DNA of 64,000 nt from Parietaria judaica (GCA_954871525.1 OX940862.1:38308232-38372231), one strand, 5' to 3'. Shown: positions 22,861 to 33,446, numbered from the stretch's first letter. A program made the numbers and translations. Notes: generated from the sequence alone by a model not told the origin.

Positions 22861-24257
22861 TTGGGTTTTACAAGTATTTTGGTGGTTGTTAGTTGAAACA
22901 ATGTCAACATATGTACGGTTTTTATAGTGGTTGAGAAATGAGACATACATTTTAACTTCTTTTCTTTCTTTTTTTCTAAATCGGATCCGGGTAGTATTCC
23001 GGATATCCGGATAATATCCGAATTCGGATTTCAAAACCGGATACGGGTAATTAAACAGGGTTTTGAAAAATAGGTATCCGGATTTCCGGGTATCCGGATT
23101 TTCGGATCTGGATACGGGTAGTGATTTTTGGATACCCGGAAAACCGGACCTGGATACGGGTAGTTCCAAAAAACCGGATAACCGTACCGGTAACAGCCCT
23201 AATTTTCCCCCTTACATCACAATTTATACCATCTATTACCAAAACGCCCCTGGGACTTGTGTCTTGAGTTCATGAATTGCATTACCTATTTCAGAGAGGA
23301 AACAATTGAGTACATGAAATGTGTTGAGAGAGTGAAGAATATGTTACTGGAAATTCTATCCGAGGCTTTAGGACTCGAAGGCGACCAACTTGCGAAATTA
23401 GGGTGCATGGAATCTCGGAATTTGATATCGCACTATTACCCAAATTGCCCTCAGCCTGACCTCACACTAGGCGCTACCAACCACTCCAACCCGTATTTCT
23501 TGACTCTTTTGCTAAAATCCAACATCGACGGTCTTCAAGTGCTTCACCAAAATCACTGGGTGGATGTGCCCCATTTGAAGGGAGCGCTCGTCGCTAACAT
23601 TGGCGACCTCATGCAGGTAATGCTCATGTAGAACCCTCATAATATTCATGATCTCCTCGCATTTGTGAAAGAAAAAAAAAAGTATAAAACCTAAATAATT
23701 TTTAAAATTAAATATAACAACGAAGTACTTTCTTGTGCGCATCATATTACAAAATTAATTTTTTTTCATGAAGAAAGTTCCAAAAAAATGTAAGAGCTCA
23801 TGGTTTTTGTACGAAAAAACCATTTTTAAAAAATATGCCGTGCACAATATGATTTAAAATATGCTGTGCACAATGAAAACGTGGTGGTACTTTTTCCGTA
23901 AATATTATTTATTAAAACAAAACTCGTGCATTACGCCTTCCTCCGAATTTTATAAATGAATCGGTTGCTTTAGATTCTTAATCTTGATTCTGTCACCCAA
24001 TGCAGATAATCACAAATGGGAGATTCAAAAGCGTGGAGCATAGGGTATTGGCGGGGCGGAATGGGCCAAGAATCTCAGCGGCGTGTTTTTTCTATCCGTC
24101 CGCCGCAAACTTCAACAAACCGTACGGACCTATTGAGCAACTCATCTCCGACCGAAATCCTCGTTTGTATAAACAAGTGACTTACAAGGAATATTCCGGT
24201 CGTTATATTTCACAGGGACTCGATGGTAGGTCTGTCATTCCTCACTTTCACATTTAA
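10786..24257 (+). CDS. 2-oxoglutarate/Fe(II)-dependent dioxygenase, ACC-oxidase-homolog type (split by transposons, probably decaying)
   Basis: Exons read as 10786-11207, about 12056-12174, 23295-23616 and 24006-24257; junction phases agree at introns 2 and 3. The product would be about 360 residues, normal for this family of soluble cytosolic oxygenases that use Fe(II) and 2-oxoglutarate on small molecules; the substrate cannot be inferred. Visible family features: [15 protein letters not shown] N-terminus (here [14 protein letters not shown]), [50 protein letters not shown] with the distal iron His, and PRIS, the 2-oxoglutarate-binding RxS. Two defects stand out: the HxD iron ligand pair reads H-S-N (23482-23490), and exon 2 changes frame between SNASTDM and LAPANWRD. 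Intron 2 is about 11.1 kb because of inserted mobile DNA. Gene identity is firm; activity is doubtful. Confidence 0.75.
11361..12115 (+). repeat. Degenerate copies of an exon-2-like block within intron 1
   Basis: A pattern of the form gtatctcgaaatagtaggtcaaat followed by acggatatg...ggctccgg recurs in this stretch. It is at 11361-11384 with 11433-11460, more weakly at about 11931-12000 and 11750-11785, and finally at 12042-12098, where it runs into the real exon 2. The first and last share the spacing between acggatatgc and gctccgg exactly. Either exon 2 was duplicated and eroded, or a dispersed repeat overlaps the exon boundary. Confidence 0.45.
12056..12174 (+). pseudogene. Dioxygenase exon 2 with frame break
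   Basis: The second half (12089-12174) reads [14 protein letters not shown] and ends [11 protein letters not shown] at a good donor (AG/GTGAGG), matching the family pattern ANWRDTL...P..CR. The first half after the only plausible acceptor (12054-12055) reads RSNASTDM, which fits the SN..DL stretch, but runs into TAG at about 12090. The two halves are one base out of register. No in-phase AG acceptor exists between exon 1 and the ANWRD segment, so a small indel seems to have broken the exon. Confidence 0.6.
12497..13067. mobile_element. Non-autonomous hAT element (MITE), 571 bp
   Basis: Terminal inverted repeats begin TAGGGGTGGCAATT at both ends, and the element is flanked by a perfect 8-bp target duplication TCGATAAT (12489-12496 and 13068-13075), the hAT signature. 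Subterminal regions are filled with cacgatta/acacgac motifs and the middle is AT-rich. No transposase is encoded. It lies in intron 2 of the dioxygenase gene. Confidence 0.93.
13330..13567. mobile_element. Left part of a 'ggatacgggta' hAT-like repeat, split by the chromovirus
   Basis: Dense copies of ggatacgg / tatccgg in both orientations match the family seen at 41935-42410 and 44119-45381. The right part resumes at about 22978 after the retrotransposon, so the chromovirus inserted into this element. No inverted-repeat terminus is visible on this side; the left end is probably lost. Confidence 0.6.
13568..15722 (-). repeat. 3' LTR of the chromovirus
   Basis: Plus-strand termini are TGTAACGCCC and GGGTTTTACA. 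It carries a three-copy short repeat with gaagcgggtaccatatca (about 14402-14495), GA and TA microsatellites near 15592-15602 and 15683-15712, and GC-rich sequence at 15260-15540. ORFs inside it (for example 15234-15731 minus, 15267-15539 plus) are present in both LTRs and have no domain. Confidence 0.95.
15725..15740 (-). other. Polypurine tract of the chromovirus
   Basis: On the reverse strand AAAGGGGTGGAGTAT directly precedes the 3' LTR, the position where plus-strand priming starts in LTR retrotransposons. Confidence 0.7.
16445..16447 (-). other. In-frame TAG in the integrase domain
   Basis: Reverse-strand codons read Lys-Glu-TAG-Leu-Pro, where related elements carry a sense codon, often Gln, His or Asp. 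Downstream codons stay in frame for a further 224 residues, so this is one nonsense change and not a frameshift. Confidence 0.9.
19796..20191 (-). repeat. 198-bp in-frame tandem duplication in gag
   Basis: Two adjacent 198-bp units (66 codons each) are almost identical; I noticed only two base differences (RQGLP versus RQGLR, and one silent C/T). The duplicated peptide starts near [12 protein letters not shown] and ends near RIRETLA in the capsid region. The frame is preserved, so a longer capsid would be made. Confidence 0.95.
20684..20695 (-). other. Primer binding site, initiator-Met tRNA type
   Basis: The reverse strand reads TGGTATCAGAGC, the standard 12-base complement of plant initiator tRNA-Met, three bases inside the 5' LTR. 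Confidence 0.95.
20699..22872 (-). repeat. 5' LTR of the chromovirus
   Basis: Near-identical partner of the LTR at 13568-15722. Differences noticed: a C/T at 20990, single substitutions near 22050, 22100, 22182, 22316 and 22528, and longer GA, G and TA tracts at 22720-22862. The same short tandem repeats occur at about 21533-21627. Transcription of the element should start inside this copy. Confidence 0.95.
22978..23205. mobile_element. Right part of the split 'ggatacgggta' hAT-like repeat
   Basis: Continues the repeat interrupted at 13567. It is packed with ggatacgg and tatccgg motifs and ends accggtaacagcccta, which on the other strand gives TAGGGCTGTTACCGG, the same style of terminus as the copies at 41935 and 44119. 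Confidence 0.65.
23295..23616 (+). CDS. Dioxygenase exon 3 (proximal catalytic domain, HxD site altered)
   Basis: Opens after TTTCAG/AGAGGAA in the phase left by exon 2 and closes ATGCAG/GTAATG. It encodes [16 protein letters not shown] through [12 protein letters not shown]. The first iron-binding motif reads H-S-N at 23482-23490 where the family has H-S-D. Everything around it is well conserved ([29 protein letters not shown]). Confidence 0.88.
24006..24257 (+). CDS. Dioxygenase exon 4 (C-terminal, distal His and RxS)
   Basis: Starts after AATGCAG at 24005 and ends at TAA. It encodes [15 protein letters not shown], with the distal iron His, and [10 protein letters not shown] with the Arg-x-Ser pair that holds the 2-oxoglutarate carboxylate. 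It ends [13 protein letters not shown], typical of the family C-terminus. Confidence 0.88.
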   Translation: MITNGRFKSVEHRVLAGRNGPRISAACFFYPSAANFNKPYGPIEQLISDRNPRLYKQVTYKEYSGRYISQGLDGRSVIPHFHI

Positions 24258-27051
24258 TAAATACATCTATTATGAATCTCTGTAATTCCTTACATTTTCA
24301 CTCTACAACATGTAACATGTGTATTATTCATTATTGTATACTACGTTAGTAAGAAGTTATTATTACATCATTATGACTGAGATATATATATCATTGCTTT
24401 TGGAATAGTGGTTATGATCAAAATAATGGTGAAAGTCTAGATATATTATTTTGAATTGTGTCATCCATATCAGATCTTGGATAAGAATGATCCCTGATTA
24501 TAATAAAGAAGTTGTTGCAATTTGCTTATATAGTATTTATTAATATAGTAGAATTTTTATAAATTAATTTTTTATTACAAAATTTTAATTATTCTAGACT
24601 TTGATCACAATATATTAGTCTCACTTAATATTCTCCGATGCTTATGTAATAGATATGAATATATATTAGAACGAATAAGCATAAAAAGAGAGAAAAACAA
24701 AATATGACGATGGTTATGTTTTTAAAATTCAAATTCTAGAAAACAATGGCCCGCTCCTTGATTTCGTCAAGGTCAAACTCTTGAGACTTTGATTTTCGTA
24801 AGATCTTTTTACATAAACCAGAAATTCTTCAACAAGGATGAATTGATTGGTTGCTTTGTCCGTAGATTTTATAATCTGTGAGAAAATTTTGCAATATGAT
24901 TTAAAACATAGAGGCCCATAGCTCTTAACATTTTTATTAACAAAAACGGAGGTTACCCTCGGACTGGGCCAAGGCCCCTACAACAAAAACATTTATATTG
25001 TTTAGGCCCATTTTTTTTTTTAATAAAAGACCCATAATACCCCACTCTTTTTTTGATGCGAAATCCAAGTGGGCCCCACAATACCCCACTCTTTTTTTCC
25101 CCTGGCCATTTTTCTGAGAAAGGTCCAAAATGCCGGTTCTGCCGGTTTTGAGAACTTTCCCTACTAAAGCGGCTTAGGCGTCGCGGGCATCAAGGTTGAA
25201 TTCCTTCAAGTCCATTTAACCACTCCTATCATTGGCTTCCCGCATCCTTAGGGGGCCGCTCGGACGAAGAACCGGCAAATCGAGTATGGAATTAGAGCTC
25301 GGGTAGATTTTTAAAATGCTCTCCCGGCCAATATATTTTAATGTTTTCCTCTGAGATTCTATCGTCGGAGTGTCTCTCTTGGAAATCACTGCCGACATCG
25401 TTGCCTATTTGCTCGGTGGTCCTTTCCGCCGGTTATCACAATAAAGATCATTGTAGTTTATCTCAAGGTAGCTTGGCGTATACATGCTCGCTTTCTGATC
25501 GCTTTGTATTTATCAACTCATTTTTCATGTTTGTTGATTTCTAATATATTTTTTTATTGTTTACCTGAAATTGTAAAACCAGACCATTCATTTCTATTTC
25601 ATGTAATTTTAACTCATTCTCTATTTAATTGAAATTTTAAATAGATGAGCTGAATTAATCAAGAGTCAAGACTTTGTTTTGTTAAGCAATAGCCGTTGTT
25701 CGATCAATGTACGAATATAAGTCTTATTTTTATTTATATATAGATTTGATATTGGAAATTCGAATGTGTATAAACTCTTTTGCATTTAAATTGATATTAA
25801 AAAAGAATTACGACCCCCTAATTCAAATTTCCTATTTCCTGCTTTTATATTTTTCTTCAACCGAAAATACAGCCCCAATCTTCCAAAAAAATATAAGTAA
25901 TCTAGATTATTAAGCTATATATAATTTAAGACAAAGTATGTCACAATATTATGTACATTCCAATTTTATAGACTTTGGTATTTTCACCGTGGTTTTTAAA
26001 TATTAGGAACATGCAGCTAGCTTTTTTGACCCAGGGGTATTTATGCTCTAAATATTTTAGAGAGGGACTATGAATTCTGCAAGTGGTCTCACCGTAGCCT
26101 TACATGTTTCACTTAACGTTTGTTGAAATGTAATTCCGTAAATTGAGTACCAACGGAAATATCATTTTAAACATTTAATATGTTTCCCGCTATATTTTAT
26201 TTTTAGAAAAATGCTAATAATTTTGATGACTTGAAAAATATTTATACCACTATTTCCTTTACTGTTTATATAATTTTGTATATATTAATGCGTGCAATGT
26301 AGCTATTATTACAATAAACTATATGTATCTACTATTACGATAAATTATATCATTTGTCATTCGTGATCTGTCAATTAATTAAGCCATTCAATCATATGAT
26401 AAATGTATATAACTTCAATAGAGTTCCGGAGTAAGTCCCCAAACTCAATCATTGCGTGTACAAATAATAAGTATCGTTATTATTTAATTTATATATTCAG
26501 TAAAATGTGGCAAATTTGCAATTTAGTGTAGAAAGTATTTATTGAGCAGAGTTTTTTTTTTTTTTTTAAATGATCTCTAAATTTAAATAGAAAAAACATC
26601 ACTTAATAAAACTAGTTTATTCTAATGTTTATATTGGTTAAAAATGACACCTAAGTCCTGATATAAAAATACTAAAAGTAATTGCTAAAATATCTATTTG
26701 TTACCGATAATTCGCATCAGCTTCAAAATAATCGAATTATTATGTCTTTTAAGAGTCTGCGATAAGGAATTTTATACAAATTACATAATCATATCAATTT
26801 GGACCTGCTAAGAAAATATGGGCTTGGTGAATTTAATTTTGTTCCTTAATTAAATGGGCAATTTTTACAAATATACAAATATACTAGGGGAGCATTGGAA
26901 AAAATATTAGTTAAAAACTAAAATATTAATTAATCTATCAGAGTATTCCTCGATCCAAATTTCTTCCTGTAGGGGCATTTTGGGTATATATGCTATTGAA
27001 GAATTCAAGACATATAATCTGGAATAATGAGATGGAAAAAGCAAAGATGAA
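24258..27051. other. AT-rich intergenic region
   Basis: No gene can be supported. A less AT-rich patch at 25140-25500 (around aaagcggcttaggcgtcgcg and gacatcgttgcctatttgc) leaves a 67-codon ORF (25341-25544) with no recognised domain. Elsewhere there are only homopolymers and short TA runs. Confidence 0.6.
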
Positions 27052-27699
27052 GAGCCTGTTTGGTACGTGTTTCAGAGATCATTTTCATTGTTTTATGGTA
27101 GTTGAAAAATGAAAAACATGTTTGGTGCAATTTACTATTGAAATGTTTTGGAAAATGATAATTTCATTTAGTGCAAAAAAGCTTGCAATTTGAAAACAAC
27201 TAAAAAGGTGTTTTCCATGATTTCTATGAAAATTTTATTACAAATCCATCCTCAATATTAATATTATAGCGGCATAAGTAATCAATGTTTTATAATAGCG
27301 GCATAAGTGCCTATTATTTATCTTTTTATTAGCATAAAAAATAATCATTTATTTTTTTACTTATGCGGTTACTAACCCGAATATTTTTAAGAAGTATTAA
27401 TTATATATATCAATAACTTATAAATATATTTAATTACATATTTTCGATATTTTATATTTTAAAGTTTATTTTTTTTATTTTGGAGGGTTTCGGTCACAAT
27501 ATAGTATAATAATAACCTTTTATTTCACACATTAAAACACTTATTAGAAAACAAAATCTTCACCAAACATGATTTCGTTTTTTCTTTTTTCTTAAAAAAG
27601 TACTAACAAAACGTTATTTCGAAAACAATTTAGAAAACAATTTTATAATTTATCTCTTGAAAATATTTTTTGAAATAGAAAACGTTACCAAACAGGCCC
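27052..27699. mobile_element. TIR element of the 'GGCCTGTTTGGTA' type, about 648 bp
   Basis: The left end reads GAGCCTGTTTGGTACGTGTTT and the right end, reversed, GGGCCTGTTTGGTAACGTTTT, giving an imperfect terminal inverted repeat of about 17 bp or more. The flanks show GAA on both sides, so a 3-bp target duplication is possible, but it is too short to assign a superfamily. No transposase is present. Confidence 0.65.
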
Positions 27700-27710
27700 G
27701 AAGTGTTGGC

Positions 27711-27895
27711 AATGAGAAGGATCAGTTAGAGCTAATACTGATGAGCCATCATTCTGGCAATCAAACCAATAGGGAAATTATCCATCATCATCTCCTTCTC
27801 ATTCCCGCAAACCAAAACAAAGAAGAGAACGATCAGCTAGAGCTAATACAGAATGAGCCATCATTCTGGCAATCAAACCAATAGGGAATTCCATA
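27711..27895 (+). repeat. 111-bp-offset direct repeat (also near 51928)
   Basis: The block gatcag(t/c)tagagctaatac... caatcaaaccaataggga appears at 27720 and 27831, and a third, diverged copy is at 51927-52000. The 75-codon ORF spanning the first two is a product of this repeat. Confidence 0.8.
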
Positions 27896-28479
27896 CATCA
27901 TCCTCTCGTTCTCCACACTAACAACACAAACTTTACAAACCCTAGAGAGACTCAGATTAGAGTTACACGGAGATAGTTTGTGCATTTATATAGAGAGCAG
28001 ATGAAATGAAAGAGATGGTTCTCCAGTTTGGGCCTTGCCTTCTTACAAAAAGCCCAAACTCGAATATAATACTAATAATAATCTAAGAAAGGGATGTTTC
28101 GGTAAATGTCCTACGAGCTACTCCTTCCTTTGTACTGGATTTATTCAATTTTAATTTTAAAAATAAAGTAAAGTAAGTCATGCTTTAAGCTCCCGGCGTA
28201 ATCATATTTCAATTTTTGGAATTTTCACCACGATAAAAATTAAACTTGAGATATACCACGGATAAAAAGTAGTTTGTGGTACTTTGGCCGGAACAGAAAT
28301 GCTTGGCGAAGGTCAGAATTTTTCTTCTTCACTCGGGGTTGAAAATTGAGTCCAACTCAAGCTCAAAATGAGACCCGTAACTAACCCAAATCTGAGCTTA
28401 CCGGAAGCCTAAATCAAGCTCAAAATTAAGTGCGAATCTGAGCCCAATGAAAGAACAAATCAAGGCTAAGCCTAGGCCC

Positions 28480-29860
28480 AACCACAAACCCAATTAGCTT
28501 CACCCGTCTCCTAATGAAACCTGGGCATCAGGGCGGCCCCTGGGCCTGAGATGGCATGTAGGTCAGCCACCGTTCCCGGGCTCGACCTATGCTCAATCTC
28601 GAGCTGTCTGGCCCGAGATAGTTAATTGCTTTTATAAATATCTTTAAATAAAAATAAAAGGAACTCAATTGGGCGTAATTGGGCCAACCCCAAGCCCAAT
28701 TGAGCCCAAACCCAATAAGCTTCATCGGTCTCTTCATTACACCTATCCAAATTAAACCTGGGAATCGGGCAGGGCCCCGAGCCACCGTTCACTTAATCTC
28801 GAGCTGCCTTGCCAAGATAGTTGATTTTTTTTTTTTAGTATCTTTAAATCTATATAAAATGAACTCAATTGGTTTAATTGGGACAACTCCAAGCCCAACC
28901 GAGTCCAAACTCAATAAGCTTCACACATCTCATAATTAGACCTAGGGGTGAAAATTTTGTAACCGTTTCCCGGTTTTGTCCCGGTTCCGATACCGGTCCC
29001 GGAACGGTTTAAAAAAAAAAAAAGGGAAATTTAGTTTGAAACTGGGAACCGGAACTTCCTGGTTCACGGTTTATGGAACAGGGAACCGGAACCGGTACCA
29101 GAAGCAAAATTTCCCAATTTTTGGTACCGGTTCCGGTTTTAAACTACATGTAGTTTTAGATGTTTTCATATTATGTTGTTTTTAAATATTTTGTATGCTT
29201 ATTATAGTTTTTGGGTTATATGTCGTTTCTTATGACTTAAACTACGTGTAGTTTTTCGTTATTAGGGTTAAATATTTACCATTTTCCATTCTCGACCCTT
29301 TCAATCTCTCTTTCTCCCTCTCTCATCCATCGCGCCGTCATATTCTTCTCTTCGCCGAGAATCCTCCACCGCAAGTTACATGTCTTCGTCTTCCAACTAG
29401 AAGATTTCGCTTGCAAGCAAAATGTATGTCCGTGTTAAGTTTTTGTTTCGCCCATTAATTTTTGTCTCGTGTTAAGTTTTTGTTTCGGCCATTGATTTTT
29501 GTCTCGTGTTAAGTATCAAATTTTTTCACGAATCTTTTCTTACTTTTTCCCGGTACCGGTTCCGGTTCCGATTTTCAAAAAAATAGGGAAATTTACAACT
29601 AGAACCGGGAACCGGTACCAAAAATAAAAATCCCGAATTTTTGGGATAGGTACCAAAAACAATTAATTTCCCGGTTCCCGGTTCCGCTTTCACCCCTAAT
29701 TAGACCTATCAGAATTAAACTTGAGTATCGGGCAGGGCCCTGAGCCTCAGGTGACCCGTGAGTCAACCACCGTGCAGCCTGCTTGGCTCGACCCCTGCTC
29801 CATCTCAAGCTGCCCGGCTCAAGATAGTTAATCATTATTTATTTATTTATTTTTTAAAGA
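28480..29860. repeat. Degenerate tandem repeat with 'aagcccaattgagcccaaac' units
   Basis: Units of very roughly 200 bp carry the same order of motifs: aagcccaa...gagcccaaacccaataagcttca, then aattaaacctggg, cgggcagggcc, then ctcgagctgcc(t/c)ggcccgagatagtt. I count three in this stretch, the last interrupted by the hAT element, and two more at about 52660-53060. Confidence 0.6.
28943..29698. mobile_element. Non-autonomous hAT element, 756 bp
   Basis: Both ends begin TAGGGGTGAAA when read inward, and a perfect 8-bp target duplication ATTAGACC flanks it (28935-28942, 29699-29706). Subterminal regions are packed with ccggttccg/ccggtacc motifs. The paralogous site near 52925 lacks the insertion. 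A truncated relative lies at 52021-52282. Confidence 0.93.
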
Positions 29861-30078
29861 AGCCTCACTTCGCGGGCCCGATGCCAGCCTCAGACTAGGC
29901 TCGGGCAAGCCCAAGCGGTCTTGGGCCTCGGGCTGAAAAGCCCTCAAAAGTTCTGTCGGGCAGGCTGCCCGCAGTGGGCCCGCCCGGAAATGCCCGAGGC
30001 TAGTCCAAATCTTTCCAAAACCGACCACCGCTCTCTGTGAATTCAACTCAGACTCTCTCTCTCTCTCTCAACAAGACA

Positions 30079-33000
30079 ATGGCGAATTCATCTTCCAAGT
30101 CCAGGTCTCTGCTTCACAACCTGCGTAAGCGAATCCTCTCATCACCATTCCCCAAGAACAAACCTTCCTTCTTCCTCTGTTTCATGGCTACGACTTGATT
30201 CCTGAACCTTTTGGAGTGATTTCAGCTACTTTTTCAGATTGTGTCAGAAGAGTTGTGGAGAAGCGAGAGCCATGTCAGAGGTTCGTCTACGGCATTCTCT
30301 GCCGGATTCACTCGCGAGCGGAGAAGCCCTGCAATGTCGACGATCGGGGTTTAAGGCCGAAAGACACTGCGGTTGGCGATGCTCCTCGAGCTTCCTCGAG
30401 CTCCGGTGCTGGTGCTAGGGTTTCGAAGTACAGCTCCGACGATGATGACGTTTCGGGCGATAGTAGGTGGAAGCTGGAGCTCGCATGGCTCACCAAAGCT
30501 CTTGAACCAGCTCTACAAGTCTGTCGCTGGGCTTTGCCAACAGGTTCCTTTATGCGATTCTTCGAGTTTTCGGTTCAAATTTCCGACATGATTATCTGCG
30601 AGAGAGTTGATCTTCTCAATGTATACAAGAGTTTCTCTTAACCAAGTGCTAAGTGAAGAGAAAAACTAGAAAGTTTATAAGAAATACTTGGCTTCGAGTA
30701 TAGGCTTTAGTAAACTTTCATACGGGTGCGGTTTTATATGAAAAACATAGTTTTGTGGCCAGAATTGGCGTACCGTTCAGATGATTTGCAGAAGAAATAG
30801 TTCGATGCAGTGTTGGTGAATTTGTCCATTTTCAAGTTGACTGATAGGAACCGAGCCAATAATCAAACCGAAAGAAGAACGTGTCATTTAAAAACGATAC
30901 GCTCGGTCTCTAAATCGAGAGTTAGACTGGGAAACTCTCCCCGTGATGTTCAATAGGAATTTTCTACCACTCAAACATAATGATCACTCTAATGGAAGCA
31001 TCTATTTATATAGAATCAGAAACCCAAATCCTAAATAATATATACAATTAATAAAAATAAGTCACAAAATTACTTTCCTATTTATGACTGATTCCTAATT
31101 AGTGCGAGTCTAACATTGACATTAAGCATTTCTTTGTCATTCCTACATCAGAGTGAGTGATTCACAAGAAAACAAACTCGGATATCTATAATTGAATTTG
31201 ACTCAATATAGGCTTGGAAAATTGTTCATTGAAGCGGGGTATATATTCATTAAACAAGGCTGATTTGATGGTCAAATTCTGCAGGGAGTGAGGTAGAAAA
31301 GAGATCACCACCAGGCACTCGGTCCGTCTCGGAGATCATTTCGAGTATCCAGCGGAGTAAAATTGGTATCCAAGATTGGACTTTGAGCGATCTCACCGTC
31401 GGACTATACCTTCTCTATCTTCGTCAAACCTCTTCTGATTTAAGTGAAGAAGCCATTAATGGCATTCCGATTCATTCTGATTTCATTGTAGTGACTAGTA
31501 ACCTCCTTTACTTTAGTTTGTTTTCGAACTTTATTATTCGAACGTCTACAATTATCTTGCAATATATTAATTTGTTCATTATTTAGGTTCGGGACCTGAT
31601 TTACCACATAGAATTAGCAAAAGGAGCATACAAGGATAATGTGACAAGCCTCGCTAAGTACAGCATGCTTCGGGAAAGCAATGTATTGAAATTCGTAAAA
31701 GATTCGAGTGTGATGAGGCCGGGATACTACATAGGAGTTGATCCTCGCAAGAAACTTGTGATATTTGGTATTCGTGGGACCCATACAGTATATGACCTCA
31801 TCACCGATATTGTTTCTACAAGTGAAGGAGAAGTCACTTACGAAGGCTTTTCAACTCATTTCGGAACAGCAGAAGCTGCTCGTTGGTTTCTCAAACACGA
31901 GCTAGAAACCATTCGATCGTGCATGCGAAAATATGAGGTGGTGAAATTTTTATTTTTCTTCCTTTGTTGCTGTGGTTTTTTTCATTACTTTTTAGAGTAA
32001 TTATCAGTCATTTCCCCTTTAAATTTTCTTTGGAATTTTCCGCCAACTCATAAGAAATTGACAGTTTCTTTCACGGACAAAACGCATACAAGTGTCTAGG
32101 GACATGTTTATCATATGTCGGTAGCAGTTTAAGTAAACTGCCGAGAAAGACGAAAATATTCATTTTTAAAATCTCATTTAATTTCTTCCAAGTCTAAATA
32201 TTCCGTAGCGTTCCTGACTCACTAACAGGGATATAGGTTGCGGCTAGTGGGTCATTCTCTTGGAGGCGCTACAGCTTCTTTACTAGCGATAATGCTCCGT
32301 AAAAAATCATTGAAAGAGCTCGGTTTTAGTCCCGACGTTGTTTCGGCAATTGGGTATGCAACGCCACCTTGCGTCTCTGAAGAACTTGCCGAAAGTTGCT
32401 CAGATCATGTCACGACAGTTCTAATGCAGGTGAAATCTCTCACCATTAATCCCCATAAGTTCATGTATAAATCTTTTTCCTTTTCTTACCTATTTCATCG
32501 ATTTAGGATGACATTATTCCGCGGCTAAGTGTTGCTTCACTTACAAGGTTGAGGAATGAAATTCTCGATACCGATTGGTACGTAAATCCATTTAGTATTC
32601 GTACTATATACTAATCTTGATACAAGTTATCTAATTATATTATTTTCTAAAGGACGAGTGTGGTAGAGAAGGAAGATTGGAGAAGCGTTATAGATTTGGT
32701 TTCAAACGCAAAGCAAGTGGTTTCTTCGGTGCAAGACGCTGCTCGTAAACTTGCAGACTATGCCAAGTTCCGGAACACGGAAACCTCAACTCGTAAGGAC
32801 TCTCTAACTCGCCAAAACTTAGTTCCAAATTCCAATAGAGTTAATATAAGCTGCATTTTTGTACTTCGCATGTGGATTAATTAGCGGTTTCACCCTTACA
32901 TAATTAGTCTAATGTTTAAGTCACGTGCAATGCATGTACACCAAGTAAATAGTTCATTTTTTTAACGGGTAGGTGATGAATAATTTTTGTTACTAGTTTG

Positions 33001-33446
33001 GGGGGCAAAATTGTCATGAAAAACAGAGATCGTAATTGGTAGCATGATCTTTGGGAGGGATAACTTCTCATTCCCAAATGTACATCATTTTAACTGTCCA
33101 AATGAAAATCAAACTTTGCCCAGATGATCTTATCCGCAAAGAAGCACCGGCGTTGATTTCCAACACATTGTCAACGGTAAAAACCACTACTGTGCCTCCC
33201 GAGGAGTTATTCGTGCCAGGCTCGGTCTACTATCTGAGGAGGAATAACGTTGACTCTCATGGTGATCAAAGCAAGCGCCACATGCAATATTTCAGTTTGT
33301 TTAAGATAAATCCCGGCGAACATTTTCAACGGATCGTTCTTTCAAGCAACTTGATATCGGACCACAGGTGCGACAGTCATTATTATGCACTGAGAGATGT
33401 GCTTAAAGATTTGCCGGCCTCGCCCGACGAAGCTATCTTCAAATGA
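30079..33446 (+). CDS. Class-3 lipase (alpha/beta hydrolase), calmodulin-binding heat-shock-protein / DAG-lipase-like
   Basis: Eight exons with matching phases: 30079-30124, 30238-30543, 31285-31487, 31587-31937, 32229-32429, 32517-32577 by donor rule (acceptor at 32506, so the exon begins 32507), 32653-32792 and 33124-33446. Together they give 546 residues. Domains: short basic N-terminus; WKLELAWLTKALEPALQVC; SEIISSIQRSKIGIQDW; the lipase core with VIFGIRGTHTVYDLITDI (oxyanion region), nucleophile elbow GHSLGG in exon 5, acid region MQDDIIPRLS, and a C-terminal EHFQRIVLSSNLISDH with the probable catalytic His. This matches the plant family that includes Arabidopsis At3g49050 and At5g37710, annotated there as calmodulin-binding heat-shock protein. 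Predicted role: hydrolysis of acylglycerol or related esters; calmodulin binding is by family only. No defect seen. A CT-rich tract (30053-30069) sits in the leader. Confidence 0.88.

Larger units (their letters stand above)
13568..22872 (-). mobile_element. Complete Ty3/gypsy chromovirus (Tekay/Del-like), 9.3 kb, reverse strand
   Basis: Two LTRs of about 2.16 kb (13568-15722 and 20699-22872) flank a gag-pol region on the reverse strand, with an initiator-Met-type primer site and a purine-rich tract in the expected places. The flanks read ggtat (13563-13567) and agtat (22873-22877), a 4-of-5 target duplication. The LTRs differ by only about six substitutions plus length changes in simple repeats that I could see, so insertion is recent. 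The polyprotein is intact apart from one TAG. The element sits in intron 2 of the dioxygenase gene, inserted into an older hAT-like repeat. Confidence 0.95.
28105..30750. repeat. Copy A of a locus-scale duplication (partner 52283-53841)
   Basis: Sequence from tttgtactggatttattc through the lipase 5' region recurs at 52283 onward with many small differences. Copy A contains a hAT element (28943-29698) missing from copy B. The homology continues in other pieces: lipase exons 6-8 at 62366-63300 and the 38.5-38.8 kb region at 63660-64000. Confidence 0.85.

Noticed and set aside
13568..22872. Interpreting the two 2.16-kb repeats as a segmental duplication
   Set aside because: TG/CA termini, primer site, purine tract and gag-pol between them identify them as LTRs.
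25341..25544. 67-residue ORF in a less AT-rich patch
   Set aside because: No recognisable motif, splice context or partner; too short to support.
27657..27884. 75-residue ORF
   Set aside because: Spans a TIR terminus and a 111-bp direct repeat; no domain.
30195..30641. 148-residue ORF with its own ATG as a separate gene
   Set aside because: Its 3' part is lipase exon 2 and its start lies in an intron; the ATG at 30079 with donor at 30124 and acceptor at 30237 joins in the right phase.
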